A stretch of DNA of 64,000 bases from Porphyra umbilicalis (GCA_002049455.2 KV919088.1:1-64000); one strand, 5' to 3'. Positions 10,004 to 19,816 are shown, counted from the first letter of the stretch. Numbers and translations: made by a program. The notes: generated from the sequence alone by a model not told the origin.

Positions 10004-12034
10004 TTATACTCCCACGTAGGGCGCAAGAAGCGTGCTTCTCTCCACCCACACGTGTTCAGCAAGGTCATGCCTCAAGCGCTCGTGCTCCTCCTCGTCCCGT
10101 GCCTCCTCCCAAGCGTTCAGCACGTGGCCAAAACTTCCGGCAGGAAGCGCGCCGGCCGGCGCGATGACAGGGGCGGCCACACCCGCCGGCGGGCCGTCGC
10201 TGCCCCCAGGACTGTTCGCATTGCTCTGTGGACTGCCTCCGGCCGCACCGCCGCCGGCGGCGTGGCTGCCACCGCCTCCCGTCGGATCCGTCCCACCGCC
10301 CCCACCACCAGCGGCCCCGCCGCCAGCAGCGCCAACACCGGCGGCGTGGCTGCCACCATCAGCAATCATACCCGTCCCACCGCCACCACCCCCACCAGCC
10401 CCGCCGCCGGCTGCACCAACACCGTCGGCGGGACCACCACCATCAACCATCATACCCGTCCCACCGCCCTCACCCCCACCAGCTCCGCCGCCGGCTGCGC
10501 CAACACCGGCGGCGGGAGCACCACCATCAGGACCCGAACCCGTCGCACCACCGCCACCTCCACCAGCCCCGCCGCCGGCTCCGTTAGCTCCGGCGGCGGG
10601 AGCACCACAATCAGAACGCAAACTCGTCTCACCACCGCAACCCCCACCAGCCCAGCCGCCGGCTGCGCCAACACCGGCGGCGGGAGCACCACCAATAGGA
10701 ATAAAACCCGTCCCACCACCGCCACCCCCATCAACCCCGTCGCCGGCCGCACCGCCGGCCGCACCACCGGCCGCGGCCGGGGTCTCAGCAGCCCCGTTCC
10801 CCACGCCCTCGGCTCCGCCACCGACTGCGCCTCCGCCGCCGCTACCGCCGGCCGCCGCCTGGGCAGCGGCGGCCATTCGAGTGCGTGACACGTACCCATC
10901 GCGTCGCTTCTCCGTCACCATATTGTATAAGATGGCCACCGCCTTCGCGACGGTGACTATTGACTCGACGGTGACATGCCGTGCGGGGTGTAAAGCAATG
11001 TGGAAGCGTGCAGTTAGAACGGCATATAGCCGTTCCACATCTTTCCTCACAGCTTCTTGGAGCCGGTTGGATGTCGTCTCACTTTCTGTGGTGGGGTCGG
11101 GGAACGGAGACACGAAAAATGCAAAGGGAGGGTAAATTCCATCAACCAGATAATACAAGAGCGTGCGGGTGCTGCCGTTAGCAGTGTATGAAAACGTACG
11201 AGGCGGCCACTCGCCTCCCGTCACAGACAAATACAGAGGGGAAGCATGCATAACATTGAGATCATTCTGAGAACCAGGGCAACCAACAAACAAATGCCAT
11301 ATCCATAGGTCCTCATCGCAAACAGTTTCCATTACCACAGAGCTTTTGCCCTGCCGATTCTGATACACGCCGGCAAACGCCTTGGGGCAGTTCGTCCACT
11401 CCCAATGGCTGCAGTCCAACGATCCCATACACCCAGGCAGTCCCCGTTGCGCATTGCGCTCCAGGATACGCTCCAGCTCGGCCGGGGTGGGGGGACGCAA
11501 ATACGCCGGACCAAACTCATCCACAATAAAACGTAGAAGCTCTCGAACAGACATAGCAATGGTCGATGCGGACAAACAAACGTATTCATCAGTTCGATCG
11601 GGCGCCTCTCTGTAAGCAATCACTCGAAAAGCAGCCACCACCTTTTGCAAGGGGTGTGCCTGCGGTCTGCCCGTCGCGTTAATACGTTGCGAAAAGAAGG
11701 GGCGACCCTTCACGGCGTTGTAGATACGCAAAAACACTGACCTGGGCACACGGAACCGTCTCTCAAAGTCTGCCTCGTCGTATACGGGAGGGGAGCCGTC
11801 CAATCCAAAATAGTCCCTCAAAATAGCTCGCAAACCTGATGGAAAATCACGGTTCTTGTTCGGCCGGCGGCCAGGCACCGACCCAATATACCGCCGCCGG
11901 CCGAGCCGCGACCGGCGGATGCGACGACGATAGCGCCACAGCGCCTGGATGTGGGCCGCCACCGCGGTGGCAACTTCGCCGTCGATGGGGTTCGCCAGCA
12001 TCGCATCCGCAGAGACGTCGAGTGGATCGTCCAT
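10004..12034 (-). CDS. HARBI1-like DDE transposase (plant-type PIF/Harbinger)
   Basis: An uninterrupted 676-residue protein. Residues about 85-375 form the nuclease: D207 in MGSLDCSHWEWTNCPKAF, D298 in LLYYLVDGIYPPF and E334 in KDVERLYAVLTARFHIA give a D-D-E triad in the contexts expected for the HARBI1 / plant-transposon-protein family. The N-terminus (residues 30-60) is Arg-rich. After about residue 390 the protein becomes a roughly 240-residue Gly/Ala/Pro low-complexity region with repeated GVGAAGGGAGGGGGGGT units, ending in a short charged helix (NAWEEARDEEEHERLRHDL). Family members are usually 350-450 residues without this tail. It should cut at the 31-bp ends of this element and duplicate TTA. 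The ATG at 12034 is the first in frame. It is convergent with the Myb-like gene; no lesion is visible, so it may be functional. Confidence 0.9.
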   Translation of the reverse strand: MDDPLDVSADAMLANPIDGEVATAVAAHIQALWRYRRRIRRSRLGRRRYIGSVPGRRPNKNRDFPSGLRAILRDYFGLDGSPPVYDEADFERRFRVPRSVFLRIYNAVKGRPFFSQRINATGRPQAHPLQKVVAAFRVIAYREAPDRTDEYVCLSASTIAMSVRELLRFIVDEFGPAYLRPPTPAELERILERNAQRGLPGCMGSLDCSHWEWTNCPKAFAGVYQNRQGKSSVVMETVCDEDLWIWHLFVGCPGSQNDLNVMHASPLYLSVTGGEWPPRTFSYTANGSTRTLLYYLVDGIYPPFAFFVSPFPDPTTESETTSNRLQEAVRKDVERLYAVLTARFHIALHPARHVTVESIVTVAKAVAILYNMVTEKRRDGYVSRTRMAAAAQAAAGGSGGGGAVGGGAEGVGNGAAETPAAAGGAAGGAAGDGVDGGGGGGTGFIPIGGAPAAGVGAAGGWAGGGCGGETSLRSDCGAPAAGANGAGGGAGGGGGGATGSGPDGGAPAAGVGAAGGGAGGGEGGGTGMMVDGGGPADGVGAAGGGAGGGGGGGTGMIADGGSHAAGVGAAGGGAAGGGGGGTDPTGGGGSHAAGGGAAGGSPQSNANSPGGSDGPPAGVAAPVIAPAGALPAGSFGHVLNAWEEARDEEEHERLRHDLAEHVWVERSTLLAPYVGV

Positions 12035-12775
12035 CGTGGGAAGAAGACGGTGTCGTCGGCGGTGACGTCGTCCGTGGACACGGGCGTCGCGACGCGCCTG
12101 TTGCCGTCACACAATCACGCCGTGGGGCGGCAAAAGGACCTCGTCCCACTGCCCCCTCCGACAGGCTCACAAGTTTATCTCATCTCCCAGCCTCCAACGT
12201 CCCCAACCCCCCGCCGCGAGCAAGGACAGAATCGATCTCGCGAGCTGCGGAAACCAGTGCCTGGGGATACCGCCGCCGTGCCCTCATTCACGCTGTGCGC
12301 GCCACAGAGAGCGGCAGCGGAGCGACCCACCACACCCCCAACGTGCGTCGACTGGGGGGTCCTGAAACGGTCAGACTCGTTCAGGCTTTTCTGGGTCTCG
12401 ATAGTGATCGCCAAGATCGTAGACGGCCCCGGAAAGCGCCAGTATCGGGCCGTAAGATTTCAAATCTGATCATGCCACGTGACCTCGTTTTCCGAAAGGA
12501 AACGAATCTGCAACAGCCAATGGCACGCCAGGAAAAAATGGGGAGGAGCAGCGGGTCCCCCCAAATCGGTGAGAAATTGGGGGACGGGGGCACCTCCCCC
12601 AACTTCTGACGCATGAATGTCGGAGGACTTATTCGATTCAGATTAACTGTATTGAGGTTCTACCTGAGCGTTTTGGGGTGCCTGAATTTGCTGTGGGACG
12701 CTCCCCATCCCCAAGAGCTCAAATTAGGGCACGTGGCTCATTTATGAGACACGTTTCTGACACGATAGCATATTC
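12035..12775. other. Right subterminal region of the 10-kb Harbinger element
   Basis: Contains the upstream region of the transposase gene. No gene is recognised. A small fold-back of G-run and C-run segments (GGGGGACGGGGGCACCTCCCCC) lies at about 12578-12600. Confidence 0.45.
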
Positions 12776-12806
12776 GAACTTGGGGAAGACGTTGTTGGGT
12801 GTGCTC
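12776..12806 (-). repeat. Right terminal inverted repeat of the 10-kb Harbinger element
   Basis: Reverse complement of 2808-2838 with one mismatch. TTA follows at 12807-12809. Confidence 0.93.
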
Positions 12807-12845
12807 TTACGAGCCGAAACAGGCTCATTCGGCGCATTCAAGCCG

Positions 12846-12899
12846 AACACGTTCACGTGCGCGAGAGTTATTTTAATATCTCGCGCACGTGAACGTGTT
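12846..12899. repeat. Perfect 21-bp-arm hairpin just outside the Harbinger element
   Basis: The arms at 12846-12866 and 12879-12899 are exact reverse complements, separated by a 12-base AT-rich loop (GTTATTTTAATA). The core CACGTTCACGTGCGCGAGA contains CACGTG. A partly similar segment (CGAATCACGTTCACGTCGC) occurs near 18633, just outside the right end of the next element. Confidence 0.85.
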
Positions 12900-13361
12900 T
12901 GGAAAGGAATGTGTCACTCGCGCCTTTGTCTTTTGCAGGAATGATTGGACGAGAAGGCTCCTCCCGACTGCACCACTCGGATCAAGGATGGGAGACCCGT
13001 CAGATCCCGAGAGACGCCTGGTCGGTGCAGCCGCGCAGCTCTCTTTGCGTCGATGGCACCACGACACGATCTGCCAGATCTGACCATAAACTTCTGGCAC
13101 AGTAGAGACTTTTAGCAGTTTTTTTATGGGCACCTTTGTGGGGACTTTGTGGGGATACCATGGCCATAAAATAATCATTGCCACAAAAGGCATTGTGACT
13201 TTTGGCCCGTCAACTGACGTCAGATTGTGGGAAGTCGCCTGCAGTTGTCTGCAAATGCAATGCGGGACACGCACACCAGCCTCTTTGTCCTCGCCCCGCG
13301 CTGCCGGCCGGCACCATTGACGCTCACGCACGGCCCACAGGTGCCTCCTGTCACGCCCACG

Positions 13362-14501
13362 ATGGTCGCTATCGCCGACTACTCCGTTGGTCGTCTCCAA
13401 CGTGCCCGACGTCGCCTCCGTCGCGAGTTGCTCGTGCGTCTTCACGGTGGTGAGGACCTTGTTGAGATGGGCGAGGTGGTGCTTCGCTTCTTGCGCGTGC
13501 GGCGAGACCTCTCCCGTACTTTGTCGCGTTCGAGGGCGGTAGTTTGTTCTACTTTCAACCTCAACCTTTGTTCAACCGAGCAGTCCCTCTCTCTCTTTCG
13601 TTTCAAGCCCGCCGACCTCGGCCGAGCTGCCCACCTGCTTGAGGTGGAGGGGGGCTCTTCACGGCGGCGCTACTGTGCCCCGGCGGTTGAGAGCCTGTGT
13701 GTGGTGCTGCGACGTCTCTCGTCTCCTGCGCGCTGGTGGGACCTGGAGCCGCTCTTTGGACGCAGCAGTTCCTCCCGGTCGGAAATATTCTACGAGACGA
13801 TGGAGCGGCTCGACGAGTGCTGGCGCGACGCCCTATGCACGTGGCGGGGCGACTTGATGGTGCAGAGAGCGCCTACGTACGCGCAGTGCGTATTGGACAA
13901 GGGCGGGGGGCTTGACAACTGCGTCGGGTTTATCGACGGCACAGGCCTCTTCGTGGCTCGCCCGGGTGGGGGGCTGCAGCGGAGCGTTTACAGTGGACAC
14001 AAACGGACGCATATGCTCAAGTTCCAGACTGTGACGACGCCGGACGGGTTGCTTTTCCACCTTTTTGGACCGATGGAGGGCCGCCGCCATGACATCACAA
14101 TGTACCGGGAGGCTGGTATGGACGACATTTTGGAGGCGGGCCTGTCCATCGATGGCGTCCAGTACTGCCTTTACGGCGACAAGGCTGACCTTCTCCGCCC
14201 ATGGATGCAGGTGGCGTTCCCGGAACTCGTGGATGGTGAACAAGACGCCGACGAGGAGGAACAAAACACAAATATGGCCGCGGTCCGTGTGTCGGTGGAG
14301 TGGGGGTACAAGGAGGTCAACCAGGTGTTTACATCTTTGGACTACAAGCGGAAGCTCAAGGTACGGGAGGGCCCCGTAGGTCTGATGTACAGGTGTGCTG
14401 TATTTCTTTGGAACGTGCGTGTGTGTTTTTACGGGAGCCAGACTGCATCTTTTTTTTCATGCGAGCCACCCACAGTTGAGGCATACTTGGCGCTCGAGTG
14501 A
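13362..14501 (+). CDS. DDE_4-superfamily (Harbinger-like) transposase
   Basis: 379 residues from the ATG at 13362, which has a good start context (CCCACGATGG) and opens a basic helical N-terminus; earlier in-frame starts would add a non-conserved leader. The triad is D192 in CVGFIDGTG, D273 in YCLYGDKADLLRP and E313 in VRVSVEWGYKEV. Between them lie YSGHKRTHMLKFQ and GPMEGRRHDITMYREAGM, highly characteristic of DDE_Tnp_4 proteins such as HARBI1 relatives and ISL2EU. Residues 100-185 are the usual helical region before the catalytic core. Residues 51-85 are Ser/Leu-rich with a TTTCGTTTCAAG tract that could be a retained intron, but the frame is open through it. Expected role: excision and integration of the 5.4-kb element. 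No lesion is visible. Confidence 0.88.
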   Translation: MVAIADYSVGRLQRARRRLRRELLVRLHGGEDLVEMGEVVLRFLRVRRDLSRTLSRSRAVVCSTFNLNLCSTEQSLSLFRFKPADLGRAAHLLEVEGGSSRRRYCAPAVESLCVVLRRLSSPARWWDLEPLFGRSSSSRSEIFYETMERLDECWRDALCTWRGDLMVQRAPTYAQCVLDKGGGLDNCVGFIDGTGLFVARPGGGLQRSVYSGHKRTHMLKFQTVTTPDGLLFHLFGPMEGRRHDITMYREAGMDDILEAGLSIDGVQYCLYGDKADLLRPWMQVAFPELVDGEQDADEEEQNTNMAAVRVSVEWGYKEVNQVFTSLDYKRKLKVREGPVGLMYRCAVFLWNVRVCFYGSQTASFFSCEPPTVEAYLALE

Positions 14502-15474
14502 GTTTTTTTTTTTTTTGTTCCTTTTTTCCTTCTGTCGCACGCAGTTGCATGTGTCTTGTCCTATTTTCGCCTCGCGAGCCCGCCATACGCTCCCTTCAAT
14601 AATCAGTTGTCGCATCTGATTCTAGCCCTTCTGTGTTCCTTTCCCCCTGACTGCCACGCCTTTATTCTGCCGTCCGCCGACGCATCACCCAGCCAGCATT
14701 CACACAGCACGCATGCGCAGCCACCGTGGCGGTGGGAGCCGCCACCTTGTACCCTGTGGAGGCTCTCTCCCGGCCAAGCTGGATCTCCCGCCGACCGCTC
14801 CCGCCACCGCCGTCGCCGCTTTCGCGTGGCAGCAAGTGCCACTGCCACCCTGCCCGTTACCACACAGTCTGCCGACCCCCCCACCAGGCGGTGCCACATC
14901 TCCAGTTCCGTCTTGAAGCCTGCACAACTTACGCGGTGCTAGCCGTGGCAGACGGGCCGTTTCCCCCATCCACAAAGTCAGCCGCCCACCCACTACCTTC
15001 CCCCGCTCCCTACCCGAGCCCCTCCTCCCCCCCCTCGGGCCCTTCTTCCACCGCCCGGCCCCTCCTTCCCCCCTTCCTCGCCCTTGACGCCGCGTTGCGG
15101 TGGTGCGCACCCGCTATCGAGTTGTGGACATCCCCTCCAGTGGCGCCGTCGCCCGTGGGTGGTGCCTCCTCTGACACCCCCGCCCCCCTCCCCGCGTACC
15201 CCATCGAGTTGCATTTCTATCCGCGGCGACTGATTGTATTGGCTGCTAGACAGTGGCAGCCCCGAGCCTCTTACGTCCTTTCCGAAATCGCGACATGTTT
15301 TTTCCCCGTGTTGATTCTGCGCTCTCAAAAAGGTTCACTCCAGTTGCACCCCACAGCAAGGATTTTCGTACTCCCCATACACACCACGCACACATACCTC
15401 CCGATGGGCCTCCTTACGATTTCCCCCAGTTCTCCGCCCAATCGCGCCCACTCCCCCCTCCCTACACGCGTGCA

Positions 15475-16470
15475 CTACTTGTCCAAACGCCGTACCAGAG
15501 CAGCCAGAAGTTCCATCGTCTTGGCGCGCTCGAGGCGATCGGCCGCCGCAGCCGCCACAGCGTCCGCAGTAGTCTTGGCGAGTGCCGCACTGTCCGTCGC
15601 GTGCCTTGCGGCCACCTGCTCGGCAGCCTCCTCACGCGCCCTCTGCTCATTCTCGAGGCGCTTCTCCTCCAGCACCAGTCGCCTCTCCTCCGCCGCGCAT
15701 CGCCGATCTTCCGCCGCCTGCTTGTCCTTGGCGCTCCGCTCGATCAAATCCAGGATTGCCTGGTCCTTCTCGTCCTCCTCCTCGTCCCGTCGGCGCCGAC
15801 GCACCACGGCAGGAGATGCCTTTCCCGCGGGGGAGCCCTGGTCCCCAGCGTCGGATGCGTCACCCCCCTCCTCGCTGGCGTCCTCGGCGGCGGCCGCGGC
15901 CGCACGACGCGCCGAGCGGCGAGCCTGCGCTGCACTGCGCACAGCCTCGCCCGCCCGTTGCAGCGCCTCGTCCTTCTTGGCTTGCTCCCCCTTCGCTGCG
16001 TCCGCCTTCGAGTTGCTGTCAGCCATAGCGGACGCGGCCAGGCTCAGCACCTCGTCCAGCTCCGTCTGCTCCACGGAGATCCCGCTCAGGGTGGCCTCGC
16101 TCTTGTCCTTCTTCTCAAACTTCTTTACCACCAGCTGGAAGTGGTCCTTAATGTTTTTTGCGTCGGTGTCAAACGGTCGCCCCGGCTGCTCGTTGAAAAG
16201 CGACACCGCCTTGTCGTACATCTTTTCGCCCTTTCCCCACTCCGCCAGGTGCGCGCCCGCCGTCGTGACCGCCTTGACGCACAGCAGGTCCGCCGACACG
16301 CCGTGCCACTTCCGCGCCTTTTTCTTGGGCGGGGCGGTGCCGACCAAATTCTCCGAGACCGCCTCGCGAGCTGAGACCTCCTTGGCAGGTGCGCCCACAG
16401 CAGCGTGGACGACGCCAACCAGCTGTGGAAGCTCCCCACCATTGACAGAATCGCCGCCTCGCCCCGCCAT
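15475..16470 (-). CDS. SANT-like / coiled-coil partner protein of the second Harbinger-like element
   Basis: 331 residues from the ATG at 16470 (MAGRGGDSVNGGELPQ). Residues about 60-125 (LLCVKAVTTAGAHLAEWGKG, then a DAKNIKDHFQLVVKKFEKKD block and ELDEVL) match the layout of the SANT/Myb-like domain in transposon partner genes of oomycetes and algae: helix, short linker, helix with a conserved F and K/R, then an acidic helix. The second half is a long Ala/Glu/Arg coiled coil (residues 150-330) with RRRRRDEEEDEKDQAILDLI and EERRLVLEEKRLENEQRARE. Expected role by analogy: DNA-end binding and help for the transposase. The gene is convergent with the transposase. A longer frame continues upstream to 16683, but its sequence looks non-coding. 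Confidence 0.65.
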   Translation of the reverse strand: MAGRGGDSVNGGELPQLVGVVHAAVGAPAKEVSAREAVSENLVGTAPPKKKARKWHGVSADLLCVKAVTTAGAHLAEWGKGEKMYDKAVSLFNEQPGRPFDTDAKNIKDHFQLVVKKFEKKDKSEATLSGISVEQTELDEVLSLAASAMADSNSKADAAKGEQAKKDEALQRAGEAVRSAAQARRSARRAAAAAAEDASEEGGDASDAGDQGSPAGKASPAVVRRRRRDEEEDEKDQAILDLIERSAKDKQAAEDRRCAAEERRLVLEEKRLENEQRAREEAAEQVAARHATDSAALAKTTADAVAAAAADRLERAKTMELLAALVRRLDK

Positions 16471-17520
16471 GGCGAGTCTCACGCGCCGAGCGCTGCGTGT
16501 AGCGCGCACGCGCACGCGTACGTCCCCGCCGCGCAGGCAATCACCGAGCACGACACGTGGCTCTCCTTGAGGGCTGCCGGCACGGGGCCCGCACCGCGTC
16601 AGAAGACGAATACCGCGTGAAACACGTGAAGAAAAAAGGAGGTTTACAGCTACAACGTGATGAGGACGGCCACCTGAAGCCACAACACCACCGCCACAGC
16701 ACCGCAGTCACGCCCGCTTACACGTTGATGCACGCGCTTGCCGAGCAAAAAAAAAGGAGCACACGAAACGCGCCGCCGACACTGACACGCACACAGACGG
16801 GGCACCGACAACGCCTACGCGCAAACCGCCAGGGCACCAAAGAGACGGGCGCGCACACCGCCGTGGCCGCTGATACGGGCTTCCCGTCTTGATACCGCAC
16901 GGACAACGACGAGAAAACCAGCTTGACCACCAGGAAGACCACTAGCTCCAGCGTCGCAGTTGTCACGATGACGCGCTTGACGCCCCCCCCGACGACGTGG
17001 CGCGCTGCGAGGAATACCAACACCGCCACGCGCTCGAAGACGACCGATGCCGCGACCAGACGACACTCCACGGCACCGGCGACCTGAACGCGATCGATGA
17101 CACCGCCGTGCAGACGCAGTTGACCGCCTCCGCGCCGTAGATCTTGATTGGTTTGACCGCCACAGGCACCGACGTGGGCGCCCTTTCGATGCGAAGCGCG
17201 TCCTCCACGACCGATATCGGCAAGCAGTGGAGCGTGACCGCCGACATGCGCAGCTGCCCCGGTCGCTGCCGTGCACACCGACACGCGCACCCCCGCGGGC
17301 GTCGACACCGCCGTGAAGACCGCCTTCGAAAAGTCAAATTTCCCCCTCCCCCGCCACCGCGGAAGCCACCGACACCCAGAGCGCCGTGGACGTCGACCCA
17401 GCCGCGCAGACCGTCTTGTAATCGCGTAATTTCCGCCTCCCCCGCGGCAGCGTCGGCCGCCGACACGTAAAACGCCGCAGGCGTCGAGGCGGTGACGAGA
17501 AAGAATCGAAATAGTACATT
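16471..17520. other. Upstream region of the SANT-like gene, degenerate repeats
   Basis: No family-like protein is seen. The sequence is rich in GACACCGCCGTG and ACACGCGC-type motifs that look like decayed relatives of the 180-bp satellite immediately to the right. Confidence 0.4.
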
Positions 17521-18240
17521 TACACTTCCTACGCCATCACCTTGCTCAGCGACCCGTCCACGAGGGCGGGCTACAGCATCTGCCCGCACGCCGACTTGAA
17601 AAAAAAGGGTCCACGCACAGCACCGCCACCGCCACGTACAACGTCACGTCCACGAGCGCGGGCGACAGCACTGGCCTGCAGGCTGGTGCGGGGGGGGGGA
17701 ACACGTACCGCACAGCCGCCGACACGTACAGCGCCCCGTCCACGAGCGCGGGCTACAACGCCCCCCCGCACGCCGAGTTGCAAAACACGTCCACGCACAG
17801 CACCGCCACCGCCCCGTACAGCGTCACGTCCACGAGCGCGGGCGACAGCACTGGCTTGCAGGTTGGTACGCGGGGGGGGAACACGTACCGCACAGCCGCC
17901 GACACGTACACCGCCCCGTCCATGAGCGCGGGCTACAGCGCCCCCCCGCACGCCGAGTTGAAAAACACGTCCACGCACAGCACCGCCGCCGCCACGTACA
18001 ACGGCGCGCCCACGAGTGCGGGCGATAAGACCGGATTGCAAGTTGGAACGGGAGGGAGGGACACGCATAGCGCCGATGCCACCACGTACAGGAGCGCGTC
18101 CACGAGCGCGGGCCACAGCGCCCGGCCGAAGGACGACGCTGGGACGAGGGTCACGTACAGCATGACCGCCGCCACGTACAGCGGCACGTCCGCGAGCGCG
18201 GGCCACGGAACCGTACAGGGGGGGCACACGAACACGCGGC
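17521..18240. repeat. 180-bp satellite, about four units, made of two 90-bp half units
   Basis: Blocks starting near 17581, 17761 and 17941 match base for base at exactly 180-bp spacing, with a decayed fourth unit from about 18121. The half-unit core ACGTACARCGYCACGTCCAC followed by GAGCGCGGGC recurs every 90 bp. The period is a multiple of three, so both strands have long open frames made of a 60-residue repeat; neither looks like a real protein. Confidence 0.9.
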
Positions 18241-18558
18241 GGACGCGGGGCCAGGAGGTGGCGGGGGGGGGATGCGGTGGGAGTGTGCGGGTGATGGGTG
18301 CTGATGCGCGAGCCGAGGCAGACCTCATCGGAGGCGCATGTCAGTTCCGAATAAATCCGACTGAGTGCGCCACGTTACATGGACTAAGTCTACACGTTTC
18401 TTCCCACAGAGGAGGCGAAGTCGTCGGCAGGGACCCCCTCCACACGAGAAATGGGATATCAACGGTGGGATGGAGCGCTTCTGATCGTTGACGTGTCCTA
18501 CGTGGCGCCCGAGGTGCCCACAAAGCTCCCCACAAACCAGTTGCCAAAAGTCTCTAGT

Positions 18559-18893
18559 GTGTTTGTGCGTGCCGTGAAGAAAGACGGCGCCACATCACGT
18601 GTTTTTTGGCGGACTTATGTTCATATTGGTGCCGAATCACGTTCACGTCGCTCGCCGTGTAGAGTGGGCCTTAGACAGGGCCTCACTTGCCGCTGCCTGA
18701 CCACATTGGCTGGTTGCCCGCAGTGGCTCCATCAACACAGCGCTTGGCCCTTGAATACGAAGGTCACACGAGGCGCGCGCCCCCCTCAAGTCCCCAGAAA
18801 GTGAGTTCATGGATGACACGGTGCGAGTCTGAATGCAAGTGTCAGCAGAATGCGTCACTTGTGCTGTCACTGTTGCAAATTTTGGAGAGGTGG
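18559..18893. other. Gap between the second Harbinger-like element and the hAT-like MITE
   Basis: No gene is seen. CACGTG and GCCGAATCACGTTCACG motifs recall the hairpin at 12846-12899. Confidence 0.35.
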
Positions 18894-18901
18894 GTTTTTT
18901 G

Positions 18902-19808
18902 CAGGCCTCACCCAGAGTATTTCGGGTAGGGTATCACTCGAGTACATTTTTCGGGTATATACTCATACTCGCGGGATTTTTCGGTCCTTCCCCAATACCC
19001 ATACTCGGTGAATGACCAGTGGTCAGATACCCGCGAAACCTGTCGTCCAAGGGTATCAAGAGTGTTACTGGTACTCTCGATTCTGGATAATTCGACACTT
19101 TTGACGGTGAATTGACCGGATACTCCGACATCAAATCGATGCCTGGCAATCTGAGCAGAGGCAGAGCGTGCGATTCGGGCCAACATCACGCATCTGCATG
19201 CGTGCGAAGCGAGTGACAGCCCACCATCCACCCTCTTGCGCTCTTAGGCGTCCGTCATCCTTCTCTGCTCTCCCCGTTCCCCCGCCCCGATCTTCATCCT
19301 CGCCCACCACGCGGCGCGGCGGCGGTTACCTTCCCAACCCTCCCGTTTGTCTCGCCTTTCGCGAGCCTCTCGCTCGCTCCTTGCACTTCCACCGAGAGTT
19401 CCAATCGGTCCTTGGGGTGGACGCATTCGACAGGGCCTGTAGCCCTGATCGCCGCCCGGTCGGACCCAGTGACAATGCTCGTTCGGGCCGAGGAGCCAAC
19501 GAAGGTCCGGCACCACGACGACATCAGCCGCTTAATGAATAAATTGGTATCAGAACTACAAAGTTAGCTGCACGAAGGAAATATGCATTCCTGTGAAAGG
19601 TATACGCATACCCGCGCCTCGGAACGACATTGGATACCGACGTCCCAAAACTTCAAGGGTATGTACTCTTGATACCCGCTCTGTCAGGTTTGAGCGATAC
19701 TCATACTCGGACGTCTAAAATCCGGCTCACTGTCAGCCAATACTCGGTGGCTGGATCCGAGCCACATACCGTACTCGTGGCTGAAACTGATACCCTTGGT
19801 GAGGCCTG
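18902..19808. mobile_element. 907-bp non-autonomous hAT-like element
   Basis: The ends are CAGGCCTCACC (18902-18912) and its inverse GGTGAGGCCTG (19798-19808). They are flanked by GTTTTTTG (18894-18901) and GTTTTTTC (19809-19816), an 8-bp duplication with one mismatch, as expected for hAT elements. The outer 250 bp on both sides are crowded with GGGTATC/GATACCC and ATACTCG motifs in both orientations, like the subterminal transposase-binding repeats of hAT elements. The middle (19200-19540) is GC-rich without a recognisable gene. Confidence 0.75.
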
Positions 19809-19816
19809 GTTTTTTC

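Larger units (their letters stand above)
2808..12806. mobile_element. PIF/Harbinger DNA transposon, 9,999 bp, TTA target duplication
   Basis: The ends carry 31-bp terminal inverted repeats (2808-2838 and 12776-12806) differing at one position and starting GAGCACACCCAACAACGTCT. They are flanked on both sides by TTA (2805-2807, 12807-12809), the classic 3-bp Harbinger target duplication. Inside are the two hallmark genes of the superfamily: a HARBI1-type transposase (minus, 10004-12034) and a Myb/SANT-like protein (plus, ending near 9168), pointing at each other. The element is long for the family because it holds 2.8 kb of largely non-coding left arm, a Gly/Pro-rich repeat region (5647-7818) and a minisatellite between the genes. 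A TA-flanked MITE (2979-3230) sits inside the left arm and is therefore younger. The transposase is intact but the Myb-like partner is broken, so autonomous movement is doubtful. Confidence 0.93.
13104..18555. mobile_element. Second Harbinger-like element, 5,452 bp, AGT target duplication
   Basis: Both ends begin AGAGACTTTTRGCA and continue for about 50 bp as imperfect inverted repeats containing TTTGTGGGGA-CTTTGTGGG blocks. AGT flanks both sides (13101-13103, 18556-18558). Inside are a DDE_4 transposase on the plus strand and a SANT-like/coiled-coil gene on the minus strand, convergent, which is the same two-gene plan as the 10-kb element although the protein sequences are unrelated at a glance. 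A 3-bp duplication fits PIF/Harbinger, though AGT is not the usual TWA. The region between the minus-strand gene and the right end is filled by a 180-bp satellite. Confidence 0.82.

Noticed and set aside
9401-10888. Plus-strand open frame of 495 codons across the minisatellite and the transposase tail
   Set aside because: Overlaps the well-supported transposase on the other strand and consists of repeat translation.
14726-16570. Plus-strand open frame of 614 codons opposite the SANT-like gene
   Set aside because: Antisense of a coiled-coil gene with Ser/Arg/Pro-rich sequence; no motif.
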